Shown: positions 32,906-45,569, counted from the first letter of the stretch. The stretch: DNA of 64,000 bases from Mercenaria mercenaria (GCF_021730395.1 NC_069377.1:47260501-47324500); one strand, 5' to 3'. The notes: generated from the letters alone by a model not told the origin. Numbers and translations: made by a program.

Positions 32906-34049
32906 GTTTAGTCTTTTTACAACACTTTGAAAGAGCCTATACTGAACTTTCTTTTGTCTTTTAGTAAATTCAAAATCTAAGACTAATTCTGAGTGAAAGA
33001 GTATGACATGTTCTTTATTTAAGCTAACCAAAAACCATACCAATAATTGACCTGGAAGAAGTTACTAAAGATTTTATAATGTAAACAAACCCCTACAACA
33101 TTTTACCATTAATATTTTCCACCCGTGAACGCACTCAATTTAGGTATAATTGTTGACATAATTGTAAATGAGAGGTCCTAACAAAAATATTTTTTCAAGT
33201 TATGTAAACAGTTGAAGTGGTAAATTAATGTGAACATCTCAGGTTACCCGCTTAGCTTGTTTACAACAATAAATAAAACATCTTACAGTTTGTCAAGGTA
33301 GTAAACCTGTAACAAAAACAGTAAAACTACATATTCTCCATTTGCTTTTTTAGCATTTTTCGTTGTTTTTTTACAATACGTTAAGCAGAGAATGTCGAAT
33401 TGCTTACAAATACATAATTTCCCGGAATTTGCAGAGCACCATTACCTATCCATTACCTTAAAATGTTGTAATTACATTTGATGACAGTGACTTTTAGTGT
33501 GACGCTGTTTACAGCAAAGTTCTGCAGAACAGCCAGAGAAATGCTTGAAAATTAGTAAAACATAAGAAACACTTTCAAGTCGATTTATTGAAAACAGTCT
33601 ACCTATGTTGGAGCACATATGTGGTACCAGTTTAATTATAACTCTTTTGTAATTTCTCGCTGTTGGATATACATTTTACATTTTAATTTATCAAAGTTCG
33701 TGTAAACCTTTAGTTATCACTATTTAGAACAACAACACCAAAAAAATAACTTTTGCTCAAAAGCCAAATTTGAATATTTGAGATAACGTTTTTTAATGTC
33801 GAAAATTGTCATGAAAGGAATTTACGCATTATTTGTTTTAGTTTTATGCACTTCTAAATTTTCTAGAACAGCTTTAACACAACTTATAAAATAATTGTCA
33901 GTGTAAGCCATGCATGAGAAAAGTTGCATGTTGTATATGAATATAAAGAGTTTAAACAAATATAGGTCATATGTTGTCTGCCTGATCAGTTGTTGGGTTA
34001 AAGGACCTATTTAGTTTTTCTTTTCAGAGTTGTTCTCTTTAGATTTTCT
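32906..34049. other. anonymous AT-rich sequence
   Basis: No supported feature. Confidence 0.5.
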
Positions 34050-34400
34050 TGGGTAGGTACCGTCTCTACACCAAGCTTGATTCGAACATCCTGACTAGGT
34101 CTTCTTCTAAATGTATTCAAATTGTCTCACTTGACTGATTCTACGGTTGTCAGAGCTAAAAATAGAAAAATAAACTTTTACACAACTTCTCCTCATGAAC
34201 TGTTTATTGGATCCTAACAAACTTGGTCTGCAGCATCCTTATATAAAGTATATCCTCATTTTTAAAATGGGTTTGCTTGACTGATTAAGAGGTTAAAGTC
34301 CTCTCTCAAATAATTTCATTTTCAGTTCGACTTGACTGATTTTAGGGACTGCTGGAGTTAAAATAGAAAAAACCATTTATATTTTACACAATTGTTCCCA
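34050..34400 (+). repeat. tandem array T3 (module E), two units
   Basis: TTGTCTCACTTGACTGATTC, GAGCTAAAAATAGAAAAA and AACTTGGTCTGCAGCATCC are the unit landmarks. It directly precedes module F as in the copies at 47.1 and 55.6 kb. Confidence 0.65.
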
Positions 34401-34435
34401 TATACATGTATGGTTCAGTGTGTCATACATACTAT

Positions 34436-36570
34436 TTAAGGTGGAATAGTCAGTTTCAGGAGAGAGGCATAGGGCCTTAATGGCCCTCATGTTTCAAAAA
34501 GCATTCAAGATTCATGTATTACCGCTGTAATTTTTGGAATCACTGTCGTGGTATATCAAACACGGCTGTCGTATTTTACACGGATGTGTCAAAACAGTTA
34601 AATAATTGAAGACAAACATCATTCATTTGACCAAAAAGGAGCTGACAACTACAAATACACTGAGGGATGTAATCTAATAAATATTTATGTGAGTTAGCGG
34701 ATGTTTGTGTTTGTGTATTAATATTCATCTCCGTGGTGCAGAAACTTGTCGAACTATATCATGTTTCACATTTTTTCCTATAGATATGTCGTATAGTGAA
34801 AGCAATTAGTTATTTTCCCACCATGTTATTTTCATTCTGGAAGAAAATTATAAAAAAGAGAAATGTGGCAATACTAGGAAAATCACGCTTTTGAGGAGTA
34901 AAAAAGACTGCAAGTTGACGTTAATAAAGATTTGTATACGTACTGTTGTAGCTTGACCTATTTCTAACCATATGGCCAAATAAAAATGTATTCTGTTTAC
35001 AGTTTGCATAATTCTTATCAGTAGGTGTCCATGCATTGATATTTATTTCATGTTAACATTTTAACCTTCAAAAATAATCCTACAAGACCTACCTATTGTC
35101 AAAATCAGACTTATTGCTGACTATTATTTATTATAGATTCTTTAGTTTTAGATGGATTGAGTGATAGCATTTTTCTAGATGGAAACAATGGAGAAATTGT
35201 CTTTTAGAAATATTTCGATACAAGGTACTGCGTTGTATTTTTCTTACAGACGCATATAGTAAGTCTGTTGGTCTTTTTTACTGCGTGTCGCCAGGTTCAG
35301 CATGTTCTTAGAAGTAGAAAATAAACATGAGAAATGTGGCTCTACTTTGTACAATCGAACATCACGCTTTTGATGACATATTCGTGTAAAGAAAATGTTC
35401 AATTAAGATTTTAATTAAAAGTGTATTCTGTTTAATTTTTCACGAATTGGTGTCCGTGCACTGCTATTTATTTCATGTTTACATTTTGAATTTCTTTACA
35501 AGACCTTCCTGTTGTCACTTTATCGATGACTGTTTTACACTCGTTTTACACTCGATACACTTGATACAATAGATTCCTGGCAACATTTATGCTTCCGGTA
35601 TAACGGCAACCGGGCATTGTTCTCGGATTTCTGAATAATTGACATTATACTATCACTTTTGATTAATCAAAAACTGCCTTTAAGTAAATGCTCTAAAATG
35701 TTCGAAAAAGGACAATTGGAGTTTGAATTTTATTTAAGTATATCATATACTGTAGTTTATTTTTAGTGTTAGATGGAATAAGTGATAGCTTTTTTTCTAG
35801 TTGGAAACAATAGAGAAATTGTCTTTTAGAAATATTTTAATACTATGTACAATTTCAAACAAACTTAATACGTCATTTGGATTTATATTGTCTTTGAAAC
35901 GAAATGGTTGTCTTATCAAATGCTGAAATATTTAGAATTGGAAATTTTGTCGTTGCCATGGGGATTTAGAGAAGACATAAAACAGAATCAAACTGAGAAA
36001 TACGTTGTCTTTTCTTATGGATTAATCTTTTCAGACGCATATAGTAAGCCTACTGGTCTTTTTATTGCGAGTCGCTCCTAACAGCCCGGCCAGACGATTC
36101 GCAATAAATTGTACACAAGAAGCATTTGATATATACAGGGATGCAATTTAAAGACGGTGTATTTAAGCAAGTCAAAGTACTGCATATGTCACATCTGTTT
36201 TTCTACATTATACCGTATTTCATTAGTTTTTCTATTTTCTTTAAATATGCTACGCTTTTACGTCTAATGTCCAAGATCTCAACATCTTTGTAATAAATCC
36301 TCGTCTTTTGATTCCGCTGAGAAAATATCTGTTTCCACATGTGATTCATCATTGAATAAGAAATACGTACATACACAGGACGATACAATACTTCGATGCC
36401 ATTGATGCACTAAATTGATTAAAACATTCCGTTGTGCAAAGAACTCCGAAAGGTTGTCCTCATTTCTTTCAAAATAATTAGGACTCCATCTTTCGCTATC
36501 TTGAAGGTCAAGCTAGATCGTTTTTACCATTAGACATATTTTATCTAATTTTATTCAAAGTTTGGCATTA
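34436..36570 (+). repeat. segmental duplication module F, copy 1
   Basis: Its start, GGTGGAATAGTCAGTTTCAG, and later blocks (GGAATCACTGTCG, GGAGCTGACAACT, AAATGGTTGTCTTATCAAATGC, CATCTTTGTAATAAAT) recur in the same order at 47155-48860 and 55585-57085. A partial internal duplication occurs at 35160-35240 and 35770-35840. No protein-coding frame is conserved across copies. Confidence 0.7.
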
Positions 36571-37059
36571 TTCCCATTGTGTAAAGTTTGACAAATGGTA
36601 TTTTCGTTGTGAAAACATGTGCACTGGAGATGTAGCCGGTCACATTTCATGACGTGCCCTCACATCTAGAAATCCCATTTGATAGTGATCTCACACGACA
36701 GTCTACATACAAATGTACGTTAAAATATGGTTCACCATTTGCAAAATAGTGGTATTCTTAAATGAACACTACCCTATCTTCTATGACTCTGAAAGACTAA
36801 CGAATGCACGCGATCATGACCTGGACCAGATTACAGTATAGTAGTTAGTATGCCGAAATGTCGAGTAAAAATGTCTAACTGTCTAGTAACGTATCTTAAA
36901 ATATCGTTAATTGAAAGTTTGGGATAATCTTTCCAAACTGCTAGCTGATAAATAACACTGCTGGTGTTTGCTCTGTTTGCTTTAGAAAATTTGTAGATGT
37001 ATTCAAAAAGTAGTCCTAAAGTTACTAATTAGTATGTGATTTATTTGTTTTATTGTTAC
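36571..37059. other. sequence found only in duplication copy 1
   Basis: No counterpart was recognised in the other copies and no gene was seen. Confidence 0.45.
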
Positions 37060-37460
37060 AGTTATAAATAAGGTCGTATGTGCGATATCTGGTCCTTTGG
37101 TATCATTGAGTACATTCAATGTTTATGGATAATACAGTTCCACTTAGGCCGGTGCCAGGAGGGCATGAGGGGTGTTGCATATTTCACAAGTTTTCACAAA
37201 CTGATCCAATAAAACCGAGTCTGATATTATTTTACTTGGTTGCGTTCTATACTTCCCAGGGATCTTTTGACAATTTTCAATAATTCGGTGGCTTCTTAAA
37301 GTGTTCAACTCCCTACATCTTTTTATGCGTCAGTTCTTTATATTAAATGCATATAATATGACACCGCAAAGTTAGCGGATATTTCCTTTCATTTGATAAC
37401 ACTTAAATTAATTACTTTAAAAGAACTAAATTATAAATCATTAGTGTTTTCAAAATGACT

Positions 37461-37532
37461 GGGCTCGTCCGGGATTTGAACCCGGGACCTCTCGCACCCA
37501 AAGCGAGAATCATACCCCTGGACCAACGAGCC
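37461..37532 (-). tRNA. tRNA-Pro (TGG)
   Basis: The 72-nt minus-strand sequence starts GGCTCGTTGGTCC and ends GGACGAGCCC. The 7-bp acceptor stem GGCTCGT/ACGAGCC, the anticodon stem CTCGC/GCGAG with loop TTTGGGT, and the T stem CCGGG/CCCGG with loop TTCAAAT all pair. The anticodon is TGG. Boxes A (TGGTCCAGGGG) and B (GGTTCAAATCCC) are present, and TTTT lies just downstream on the minus strand (37452-37455). CCA is not encoded and no intron is present. It stands head to head with the AGG gene 110 bp away. It looks functional. Confidence 0.93.
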
Positions 37533-37642
37533 GCTGTCTGAAATAATTTAAAGGCTAGATTTTTATCTGTTTAAACGTTTATTTTCGGTATTGTTAAGTT
37601 TCTTGTTCTTGTTCGCATTATTTTCTTATCTAACGTAATAAA

Positions 37643-37714
37643 GGCTCGTTGGTCTAGGGGTATGATTCTCGCTTAGGGTGCGAGAGGTCCCGGGTTCAAA
37701 TCCCGGACGAGCCC
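37643..37714 (+). tRNA. tRNA-Pro (AGG)
   Basis: 72 nt, starting GGCTCGTTGGTCTAGGGG. Acceptor, anticodon (CTCGC/GCGAG, loop TTAGGGT) and T stems are all fully paired. The anticodon is AGG (A34 is normally edited to inosine), which reads the CCN family except CCG. A TTTT terminator lies at 37718-37721. It differs from its divergent TGG partner at the wobble base and one D-arm base. It looks functional. Confidence 0.94.
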
Positions 37715-37870
37715 TACTTTTACAATAAATATGAATTCGTCATTGTTGACCTTCTGTCGTCTTTTCTTGCGTCAGGTTAGGGAGAAAAATCAACATGCCC
37801 TGTAATAAAGTATCTTATATCAAAGTATGAAGTTGAAATTGAAAGCGAGTTTGTGAAGTCTTGACAAAAT

Positions 37871-38114
37871 CAATAGAATTAGCGCAGATCCACGGATTGT
37901 GGGGGCTGTGAATTCGATCATCGGGGACGGCGTATGTTTTCCGCGACGATGTAATAAAATACAGTGTCTGAAATCATTCGTCCTCGCCCTCTGATTCATA
38001 CATGTGGGGAAATGGTAGTTACATGCGGAGAATAGGTTTTTACTGGTACAGAATTTAGGAACACTTGTTATGTTAACTGGCCGCCGTCACATAACAGAAA
38101 TACTGTTGAAAAAT
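37871..38114 (+). repeat. tRNA-derived SINE A, copy 3
   Basis: Eroded head (GCAGATCCACGGATTGTGGG, then GAATTCGATCAT) and a body with CATTCGTCCTCGCCCTCTGA, TGGTACAGAATTTAGGAACA and ACTGTTGAAAAA matching 59915-60212. The tail is lost, and the T2 array begins immediately. Confidence 0.7.
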
Positions 38115-39025
38115 GAAATAACAAGATTGCCATGATGGCCCTATATCGCTCACCTGAGGCTTTAGTTGCCCCGTGGTGCAGTCAATTTTGACCCCAGGGT
38201 CATGATTTGGACTAACTTGGTAGTTGATCACTAGACAATACTGAACACCAAATATCTAAGGTCTGGGCCTTATTGTTCTGGACAAGAACATTTTAAAGAT
38301 ATTTTCCTATATAAGTCAATGTAAAACATAAGGGACCCTATGGACATGGCATATATTGACCTTAGGATCATGATTTGAACAATCTTGGTAGAGAACAACT
38401 AGAGCATGCCACATACTTAATATCTAAGTATCTCTAAGCCTTATGGTTTAAAACAATGATTTTAAAGGTCTTTCCCTAGACAAGTCTATATTAACCATAT
38501 GCCCCCAGGGAGGGGCCAGTTTTAACCACAGGAATATAATGTGAACAATCTTGGTAAAGGACTACTGCAAGATGCTACATACTAAAAGTCAAAGCCCTAG
38601 GCCATGTGATTTTTGTACAAGAAGATTTTCCCTATATAAGTCTATATTAAACACTTTACCCCAGGACGTTGGCATATTTGACCCTAGGGGGATAATTTGA
38701 AGAGTCTTTGTAGAAGATCACAAGATGATACAACACACAAAATATCAAAGCTCTGGGCCCTCTGGTTTTGTATAAGCATATTTTCATAGTTTTTGCCTAG
38801 TATATAAGTCTATATGAACCATGTGACCCATTGGGCGGGGCAATACTTGACACTAGTGATATAATTTAAACTATCTTGGTAGAGGCCCACTCGTTGATGC
38901 TACAAACCAAATATCAAAGCCCTATGCCCTAAAGTTTTAGACAAAAAGATTTTCAAAGTTTTTCTTCCATATGAGACACCCCTAGGGCGGGGCCATATTT
39001 GAACCTAGGGAGATAATTTTAACAA
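38115..39025 (+). mobile_element. tandem-array element T2, copy 2 (truncated)
   Basis: It opens ACAAGATTGCCATGATGGCC, then ATATCGCTCACCTGAG, as in copy 1 (13.67 kb). It contains about five units with the CCAAATATCAAAGCCCTA phrase near 38249, 38417, 38582, 38736 and 38907. The closing GACGACGGAC/AGCTCACC block of copy 1 is missing, so the right end is truncated. Confidence 0.65.
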
Positions 39026-39299
39026 TCAGTCTGTAATCTTCTTGCACATTGTACGTAATCAATTAAATAAAAGCCTTACTGACTTGAATGTGTGTTTCCA
39101 TTATAAACAAAGGGCATTTTTATATGATTCAATGGAATTAAACCAATTTATTATGCAATTGTTAATGTACACTGCTGTTCTTTCAGCAAATGTTGAGATA
39201 CATTTTGTAATTATGTAATACGTACAATAAATATCTTCGGCCTAAAATCCTTATATTTTGTGACAGATGTTTGTGTCTCTTACTGGAACATAAGCAATA

Positions 39300-40330
39300 T
39301 TATTTCAGATCGGCATTAATTTAAATAAAATGAAAACTTTTGCGTGCACAGAATAAAGAGTTGCTCGAATGTTAACAAAACACTATTATCTTTATATTTC
39401 TTTCTATTAACTCCACTCCATCCTATACAATATCCGAAATAATACCACATATAATAACTTCTGTACATATTTGCAACTACATTCAAGAAATGTGCAATGC
39501 CCATCACATCACTTTGCCTCATCTTACACGAAGAACTTTTCCCAGAGGTTCCCAGAAGACCAGAAAATCCCAACACTAGGATACTTTTTTACAATCGCCA
39601 CACGAGACCTAATAACAATTTTGTTTTATGGTCGATGAATTAGTTTGTTTTCAGTTCTTTGACAACAAAAAGCTCTAGTAAGTAATCTGACTGACTGGCT
39701 TTAATCGCGTATCTTTAATATGATTTTCACGCGCATATGTACGCGGTTTGCGATTATAAAACTGCAACAGATTAAAATACTTCACAGTACCTCTTATGAG
39801 TGACAGATCCATGTAATGACAAATGTTTTGTTTCCAGAGGCCTTTGGATTATGAGCCTCTTGAAAGGAACAACTACTTACAATGTAATATCAATCAAGTT
39901 AGAGTTTGTCCACAGATTTAGTGCAACATTTAATGTTCTACTGCAATTTGTTGGCAAAGCGGAATGTATATTGACAAGATTATTACATTAAAATCTCAAC
40001 AACGTTATTAATCTAGTCAATAAAGAGCATTGCAAATATTCTTGAAATCAATAATTCACGCGTTCATTTCTTTCTAACAATGAACCTTACCAGGAAGTCA
40101 GTTGACTTGTATCAAAACAGAATTGCAAATACGACAAATATTTACAAACGTTGATTCGCTTAACAAAGGCTTCTTCTGTATAAATTAATAATTCCTTTGT
40201 CTGTATTTACAAGGTATATGAATAGTTTCTATTTCAATAACTTGGAAATATTGAACTTAATGTGAAATAACAATGTTTCCTAAATCGCTCTACTGAACAG
40301 TCCTATTGCTTTCACTGTGTTAAGTTACAT
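39300..40330 (+). repeat. segmental duplication module G, copy 1
   Basis: ACTTTTGCGTGCACAGAATA, AAGAGTTGCTCGAATGTTAA, CTCTAGTAAGTAATCTGACT, AAGGAACAACTACTTACAAT and AATCGCTCTACTGAACAG recur in order at 62265-63260. No protein is supported. Confidence 0.7.
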
Positions 40331-40539
40331 GAGTAATTTGATTTATTCACCAGATTTTATTGTTGCGAGATCTGTTTTAATATCAAAATCAGTTTAAATG
40401 TCATGTGTTTAAATGTCGTGGTCACATTTGAGAGAAAATGAATAAGTATAAACTAAACACAATTATTACCGCCGTGCGTGAAACAATTTTCTCAAAAAAA
40501 GTGTTGATTCAGCTTATAAAATAACCTTTGTATACAAAC

Positions 40540-41770
40540 TGTTGATTGTGCATGTGCATCAGTGGCAAGAATAACTAAGGCCTTCTTAACATCAGCATTA
40601 CTACTTTGGAATGATCTTCCATTCAGTACACGTGGCACATAATTTCTATTTCATATCAAAAGATGTTCAGCAGTTTATAAGACCCACATTAGAAATGAGT
40701 GCAGCAATCTTTATTCGGATGTAAATGATAATGATCTTGTTGCCCGTCTTGGGAATGTCGTGCTGAGTCTGAAATGTTTAGCATATTTTTTTGTCCTGCA
40801 AATTATTGCAACCTACAAAGGGGAATACTACATGTATTGCAAAATAGACCGTTACATTTTCCGTAACGTTGTAAAGATTGCTACCATTATCTATGTATTT
40901 TACATGGGGATACATGTATACCTGATTATCATACCTTAAATAATTCTGTAGGTCGAGAGACGTTATATGCTTACCACAGATATTCCATGTCGGGATTAGT
41001 GATTCCCATATAGGGTAAGTGGTCATCAAATCTGGATGTTTTATTTGCATTGATAATGTCTAAATTCAGAAAATACTAATGTAAAGGTCAGTCTGCAAGA
41101 TAAAATCACTACAGGGTATACGGGGAAATCCGATCACCAACAAATCTTGTCACAAAGCAAACTTTCTTGTATTCAGAATATTTTTATTTTGCTAATATAT
41201 ATTAAGGGACAGATAAATCTTGCGAATGTAATAGAAGTTTATTCCAAAAGAGCAATTTAATCGAGAAATCAACAGTGCATTTTCTAATTTCCCCTTCTTT
41301 GTATTTCTTTTCTTGATTTTAATTGCATTTTCCCATGCGCTCAAATAACCTAACTTCTTTAATATTCTCTTGCCAGATTGCGTGTTTAATGATCCGGCAA
41401 CCTTATCCTACAAAAATACAATTGTAAGAAACGATATCAATTTCAGACGGGAATAGAAATTGTCAACATTGACTTTATTTCTTAGATTTAAGATTATCTT
41501 CGAAAGGTCTCTGTCCTGAAAAATGTTTTGGTTGTGGATAAACTACTCATTTTAACAGTTGATCAGTTAATATCACCTTAGCAACAAAAACATTATATAT
41601 AGTAGCTTAGAATTTAAAATTTTAAATGGCTTCATAAGTATTGGTTTACATAAAATAAGGCATTTGTTAGCATTATGATTGGTGTGAACAGTTTATAATC
41701 GTTCCAAAATTAAAACTCACAAGCTTTGTTTAACAGCACACCTCGTTTGTTCTTCTCACTGTCGCCTTAA
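40540..41770 (+). repeat. segmental duplication module C, copy 1
   Basis: Landmarks shared with 43460-44690 and 53790-54940 are TTTGGAATGATCTTCCATTC, CGGATGTAAATGAT, GATCTTGTTGCCCGTCTTG, TCCGATCACCAACAAA, TTTATTCCAAAAGAGCAATT and TTAGCATTATGATTGGTG. Reading frames are broken differently in each copy. Confidence 0.75.
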
Positions 41771-41951
41771 GGTTGTGTGATTTTTTTCCCGCGTACATTG
41801 TTCATGCAAAATGTTTCTGAGCGTTCAGGCGCCAGTTCCTCTCTGAGAAAATGTTCTGTCAAGAGCTCGCAAAAAATGGCCCTTGATGTTGTTTGAGAAA
41901 AGAATTTTAAACTCTAACACCAAATCGCATAAAAATCATTGTAGAATAAAT

Positions 41952-42024
41952 ATGCTTCTCTGCGATTTGAAGCGATGACCTCTCGCACCCAAAACTAGAA
42001 TCATACCCCTTGGACCAACGAGCC
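41952..42024 (-). pseudogene. tRNA-Pro (TGG) pseudogene
   Basis: The minus-strand anticodon loop TTTTGGGT region is recognisable, but the 3' acceptor side reads GCAGAGAAG instead of GGACGAGCC, the anticodon stem is mutated, the T arm is mispaired, and one base is inserted in the D region. It should not fold. Its acceptor lesion (CTTCTCT on the plus strand) is shared with the copy at 49330. Confidence 0.85.
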
Positions 42025-42128
42025 GCTTTGTATATAATCATAAAGGCTATATGCTTATCTATTTAAAGTTTTATTTTCTGGTCTTTCAAATTTCTTATTC
42101 CTGTTGGAATTATTTCTAATATAAAAAC

Positions 42129-42200
42129 GGCTCGTTGGTCTAGGGGTATGATTCTCGCTTAGGGTGCGAGAGGTCCAGGGTTCAAATCCCGGACGAGCCC
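42129..42200 (+). tRNA. tRNA-Pro (AGG), one T-stem mismatch
   Basis: 72 nt and identical to the 37643 gene except GTCCAGGG for GTCCCGGG, which puts an A opposite G in the T stem. Acceptor and anticodon stems are intact, loop TTAGGGT, anticodon AGG, with a TTTTT terminator at 42204-42208. It could be transcribed, but may be less stable. Confidence 0.8.
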
Positions 42201-42349
42201 TACTTTTTACAATATGTACGAATTCATCATTGTTGGCCTTCTGTCGGTTTTTTTTTTGCGTCAGGTTTGGGAAAGAAAATCTACAGGCCCTTTAAGAAAT
42301 TTTATTATATAAAAGGGTTAAGGTGAAATTGACGGTGATTTTATGAAGT

Positions 42350-43440
42350 TATAATTTAGGTACTGAAAAACTTGCATTAAGAGACAACAAGAGGAAAGTA
42401 GACTCTAAGTACAACATAATTTGTTCTTTAGCAACACAAAAATGAACTGAAGAAGTGGTATCTTAATGTACACAGTCTCTCAATTGGCGTGACCTCTCTA
42501 GCAAGCTGGATATAAGTATATGTATATCTGTACTGTTTGAAGTGATACTTTTGTCATTAAGAACTAAATACAAATGTTGCATAGAATGAAATGGGGAATT
42601 TTCGCCCCTCCGCTTGAATAGTACATTCATACATAAATATTTACATTCGTCCTATTCTTTTCCATTTAAAATTATGACGTCTATTTTGCTAGTGCGATTC
42701 ATTTTACCGATGTTATTCTGCCGTTCATTTCGCAGAAACTCCGAAAATAATAATTCATTTCTTAAACATGACAAGAGTTATCAGCAGGCCATGAAACTCG
42801 CGGCAAAAGATGGAAAATTTAATAAAGCATGTATAGATTTTACACCATTTGAACTTTTTTGGGGGGCTAGAAATTTTCTTTGAGCAAGAAGTATTTTGCC
42901 TTTTATGAAATAGAAAAAGTGGAAACTCCACAGGTCGCTCAACACGTCTAAAACGAAAATGTTGCAGGCTAGGTTTAATTCCCCTCTAGTCCCGGGTTGA
43001 GCAGACCTCAAATTTACACATGCTACAAGTACAAAAAAAAAAGCAATTTAGAGACACCCGCAGATGTGTTCATGCGGCGGTGCTCATGGAACCTTCAATG
43101 ATACACATGCATGTAATTCCATGAAAAGCTGCGTATGGTCCCCAGTTAAAATAATGGGTTTGCCGTAAATGAGAAAACAAAGGACAGGGATGAATAAACT
43201 AAAATGTAGAAATGGGCTCTGCGGTTATGGAGACTGCATATCACAGGAACTGCCAAAGGGCAAAATTAAAAAGCAGGCACCATATCCAAGAGGTGATTTT
43301 ACAATACTCAAAGCTATGAAAGCTGGAGTTTTGGAACTCTCAGGACGAAATGTTCAAGCTGAGAAACAAAACAGTACCAATAACACGACAAGATAAAGTT
43401 CGAATATGTTCGGTACTGCGACACGTGTTTCAGCTGATAA
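42350..43440 (+). repeat. segmental duplication modules A and B, copy 1
   Basis: Module A (AAAAACTTGCATTAAGAGAC to TCTCTCAATTGGCGTGACC) recurs at 51180-51330 and, diverged, at 58010-58150. Module B (TTGAATAGTACATTCATACA; later GGTCGCTCAACACG, CAGATGTGTTCAT, GGAACTGCCAAA) recurs at 51425-51600 and 53290-53740. The small open frame at 43169-43396 is not conserved in the second copy. Confidence 0.7.
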
Positions 43441-43459
43441 AAATCACTTTTGCTTACAG

Positions 43460-44690
43460 TGTTAATAACGCATCGATTGCAAGAATAACCGAAGTTCTTA
43501 ACATCAGCACCACGACGTTGGAATGATCTTCCGTTCAGTATACGTGTTACATACGTTCTATTTCATATTAAAAGATTTTCAACTGTTTATACATGTAAGT
43601 CTCGCATTAGAAATAACAGCAGCGATCTTTATTCGGATTTGTATGATTATCATCTTGTTGCCCGTCTTGTGTATGTCGTGCGGAGATTGAAATATTAAGC
43701 ATATTTTTAGCTGCAAAAGAGTTCAGTCTCAGAGGGAAACACTATCTAAAAATAGACAGTAACATTACTTTTTCCGTAATATTGATACTTTTTTTACCAT
43801 CATCTACGTATTTCACATGGGGATATACCTGATTATCACACTTTAACGATTTCCAATATTTCGTAGGTCGTGAGACGTCATATGCTTACCAAAAATTTTC
43901 GATCTCGGGGATAAGTGGTTCCCTTAAAGGGTAAGTGGTCATTCGGTCTGGACAGTTTAGTTGCATTGAAAATGTCTAAATTCAGAAAAATACTAACTTA
44001 AAGGCCAGTCTGCAAGCTAACTACAGGATATATGGAGAAATCCGATCACCAACAAACCTTGTCAAAAAGCTTTCTTTTACGCAGACTTTATTTTCCTAAT
44101 ATGTATTGAGACAGATAAAACTTGCGAATTTAATAGAAGTTTATTCCAAAAGAGCAATTTAATCCAGTAATCAACATAGGGCATTTTCTAATTTCCCCTT
44201 CACTGTTTTCTTTGCTTGGTTTTAATTACGTTTTTCCCATGAGGTCAAATGATCTAACTTCTTTACATAGTTCTCTTGTCAGCTTGCGTGCAGTTCTGTT
44301 TAATGAATCGGCTCCCTTATCCTACAAAAATACATTTCCAAGAAACGATATCAATTATAGGCGGAAATAAAAATTGTCAACATTAATTTGATGTCTTAGA
44401 TTTAAGATTGTATTCGAAAAGTCTCTGTCTTGAAAGTTGTCTTGGTTGTGGATAAACTAATCATTTCAACACTTGATTAGAGTCAACACGTTCTCAGTGA
44501 ATATCACGTAAACAAGAAGAACATAATGTATAGCTAGCTTAGAATTTAACATATTAAATGGCTTCATAAATATTGGTATACATAAAATAATGCATGTGTT
44601 AGCATTATGATTGGTGTGAACAGTTTATAATCGTTCCAATATCAAAACTCACAAGCTTTGTTTAACAGCACACCTCGTTATTTCCTCTCC
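43460..44690 (+). repeat. segmental duplication module C, copy 2
   Basis: Collinear with 40540-41770 and 53790-54940, landmarks as in copy 1. It continues without a gap into module D. Confidence 0.75.
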
Positions 44691-45440
44691 GCGAAAATGT
44701 CCTGTCTAAAGCTCGCCAAAAGATGGCCTTTCACGCTGTTTGTTTTTGCGCGGGTCTACGAAATAAAAATAAATTGATATGCGAGAGCTATGGTGACTCG
44801 TTTCTGTCATTCTATCGTGTTAGCGCCCCCGACGTTACCGTCCAATACATTTTTCGTATTTTATCATGCATCATGGTCTTTTATTGATATATCATCATTA
44901 CGCGTTAGACGCGATGTTTCTGCGTTTGAAATATGGATTTTTACTCAGTAAATTAAACATAGGTTGCCCTGTACAATGCAGGATGTGTATTTTGAGTAAG
45001 CAATGTTAAATTACCTAATATTATTTAGCCATATCGTCATGAATAAAGCATGATATTTCGTGTTTAAACAACTGCAGACTCCCGATGGATAGGTTGCTGA
45101 TTAAGCCCGTTAGGTCGGCAGATATTTTAACAGGAAATAAACACTATTAAAGCCTTTTCTAGCATAAAACTTGGAAAAGCTAAATTAGATTAATATCACA
45201 TGGGTATCGATAAACGTTCATTTCTTTTTTCCTCAATTATGCGTAATGTATAATTTGATGTATCGCCATTAAACGCCCTTATCCAAAAAGAGCGTTAACG
45301 GAACGTCCTTGTTAACAAACTTTTATTTTCCTGTTAATGCTAGTAAAGCACGTTTGATGTCCAAAAATTAAAAGTTTTGAAACCTCTGTACGCTCGAAGT
45401 AACTGTTGCGATTTTGTGCAAGAGTTAATGTTCTTGTGCT
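44690..45440 (+). repeat. segmental duplication module D, copy 1
   Basis: GCGCTGTTTGTTTTTGCG-like, AAATTGATATGCGA, GTGACTCGTTTCTGTC, AACTGCAGACTCCCGA, CTGATTAAGCCCGTTAGGTC and AATATCACATGGGTATCGAT recur at 63330-64000. No coding frame is supported. Confidence 0.7.
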
Positions 45441-45569
45441 ACCCGTTTTCCATCTTCATAATCAATATCTGAACATTTAACCTTACCTAAACCAAAAGTT
45501 AAGCATGAGCTATTGTGATAGGGTTGTGTCCGTCGTCTGGCTTGAACTTTTTACACTGAAACGATTTCC

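Larger units (their letters stand above)
37060..37860 (+). repeat. tRNA-pair module, copy 1
   Basis: Collinear with 57105-57900. Shared landmarks are TTACAGTTATAAATAAGG, CATTGAGTACATTCAATGTT, CACTTAGGCCGGTGCCAGGA, both tRNAs, and GTCGTCTTTTCTTG after the plus-strand tRNA. The close match suggests a later or better preserved exchange between copies 1 and 4. Confidence 0.75.
41880..42310 (+). repeat. tRNA-pair module, copy 2
   Basis: Collinear with 49255-49720, including AAACTCTAACACC before the damaged minus-strand tRNA, and 'GGTTTGGGAAAGAAAATCTA' and GTGAAATTGACGGTGATTTT after the plus-strand tRNA. Confidence 0.75.

Noticed and set aside
40560-41050. Possible LINE or host protein remnant in module C (a TLLWNDLPFSTR-like reading)
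   Set aside because: The reading is short, is broken differently in each of three copies and matches no family beyond a few residues.
43169-43396. 75-codon basic open frame in module B
   Set aside because: The second module copy (about 53540-53740) does not keep the frame, and no family is recognised.
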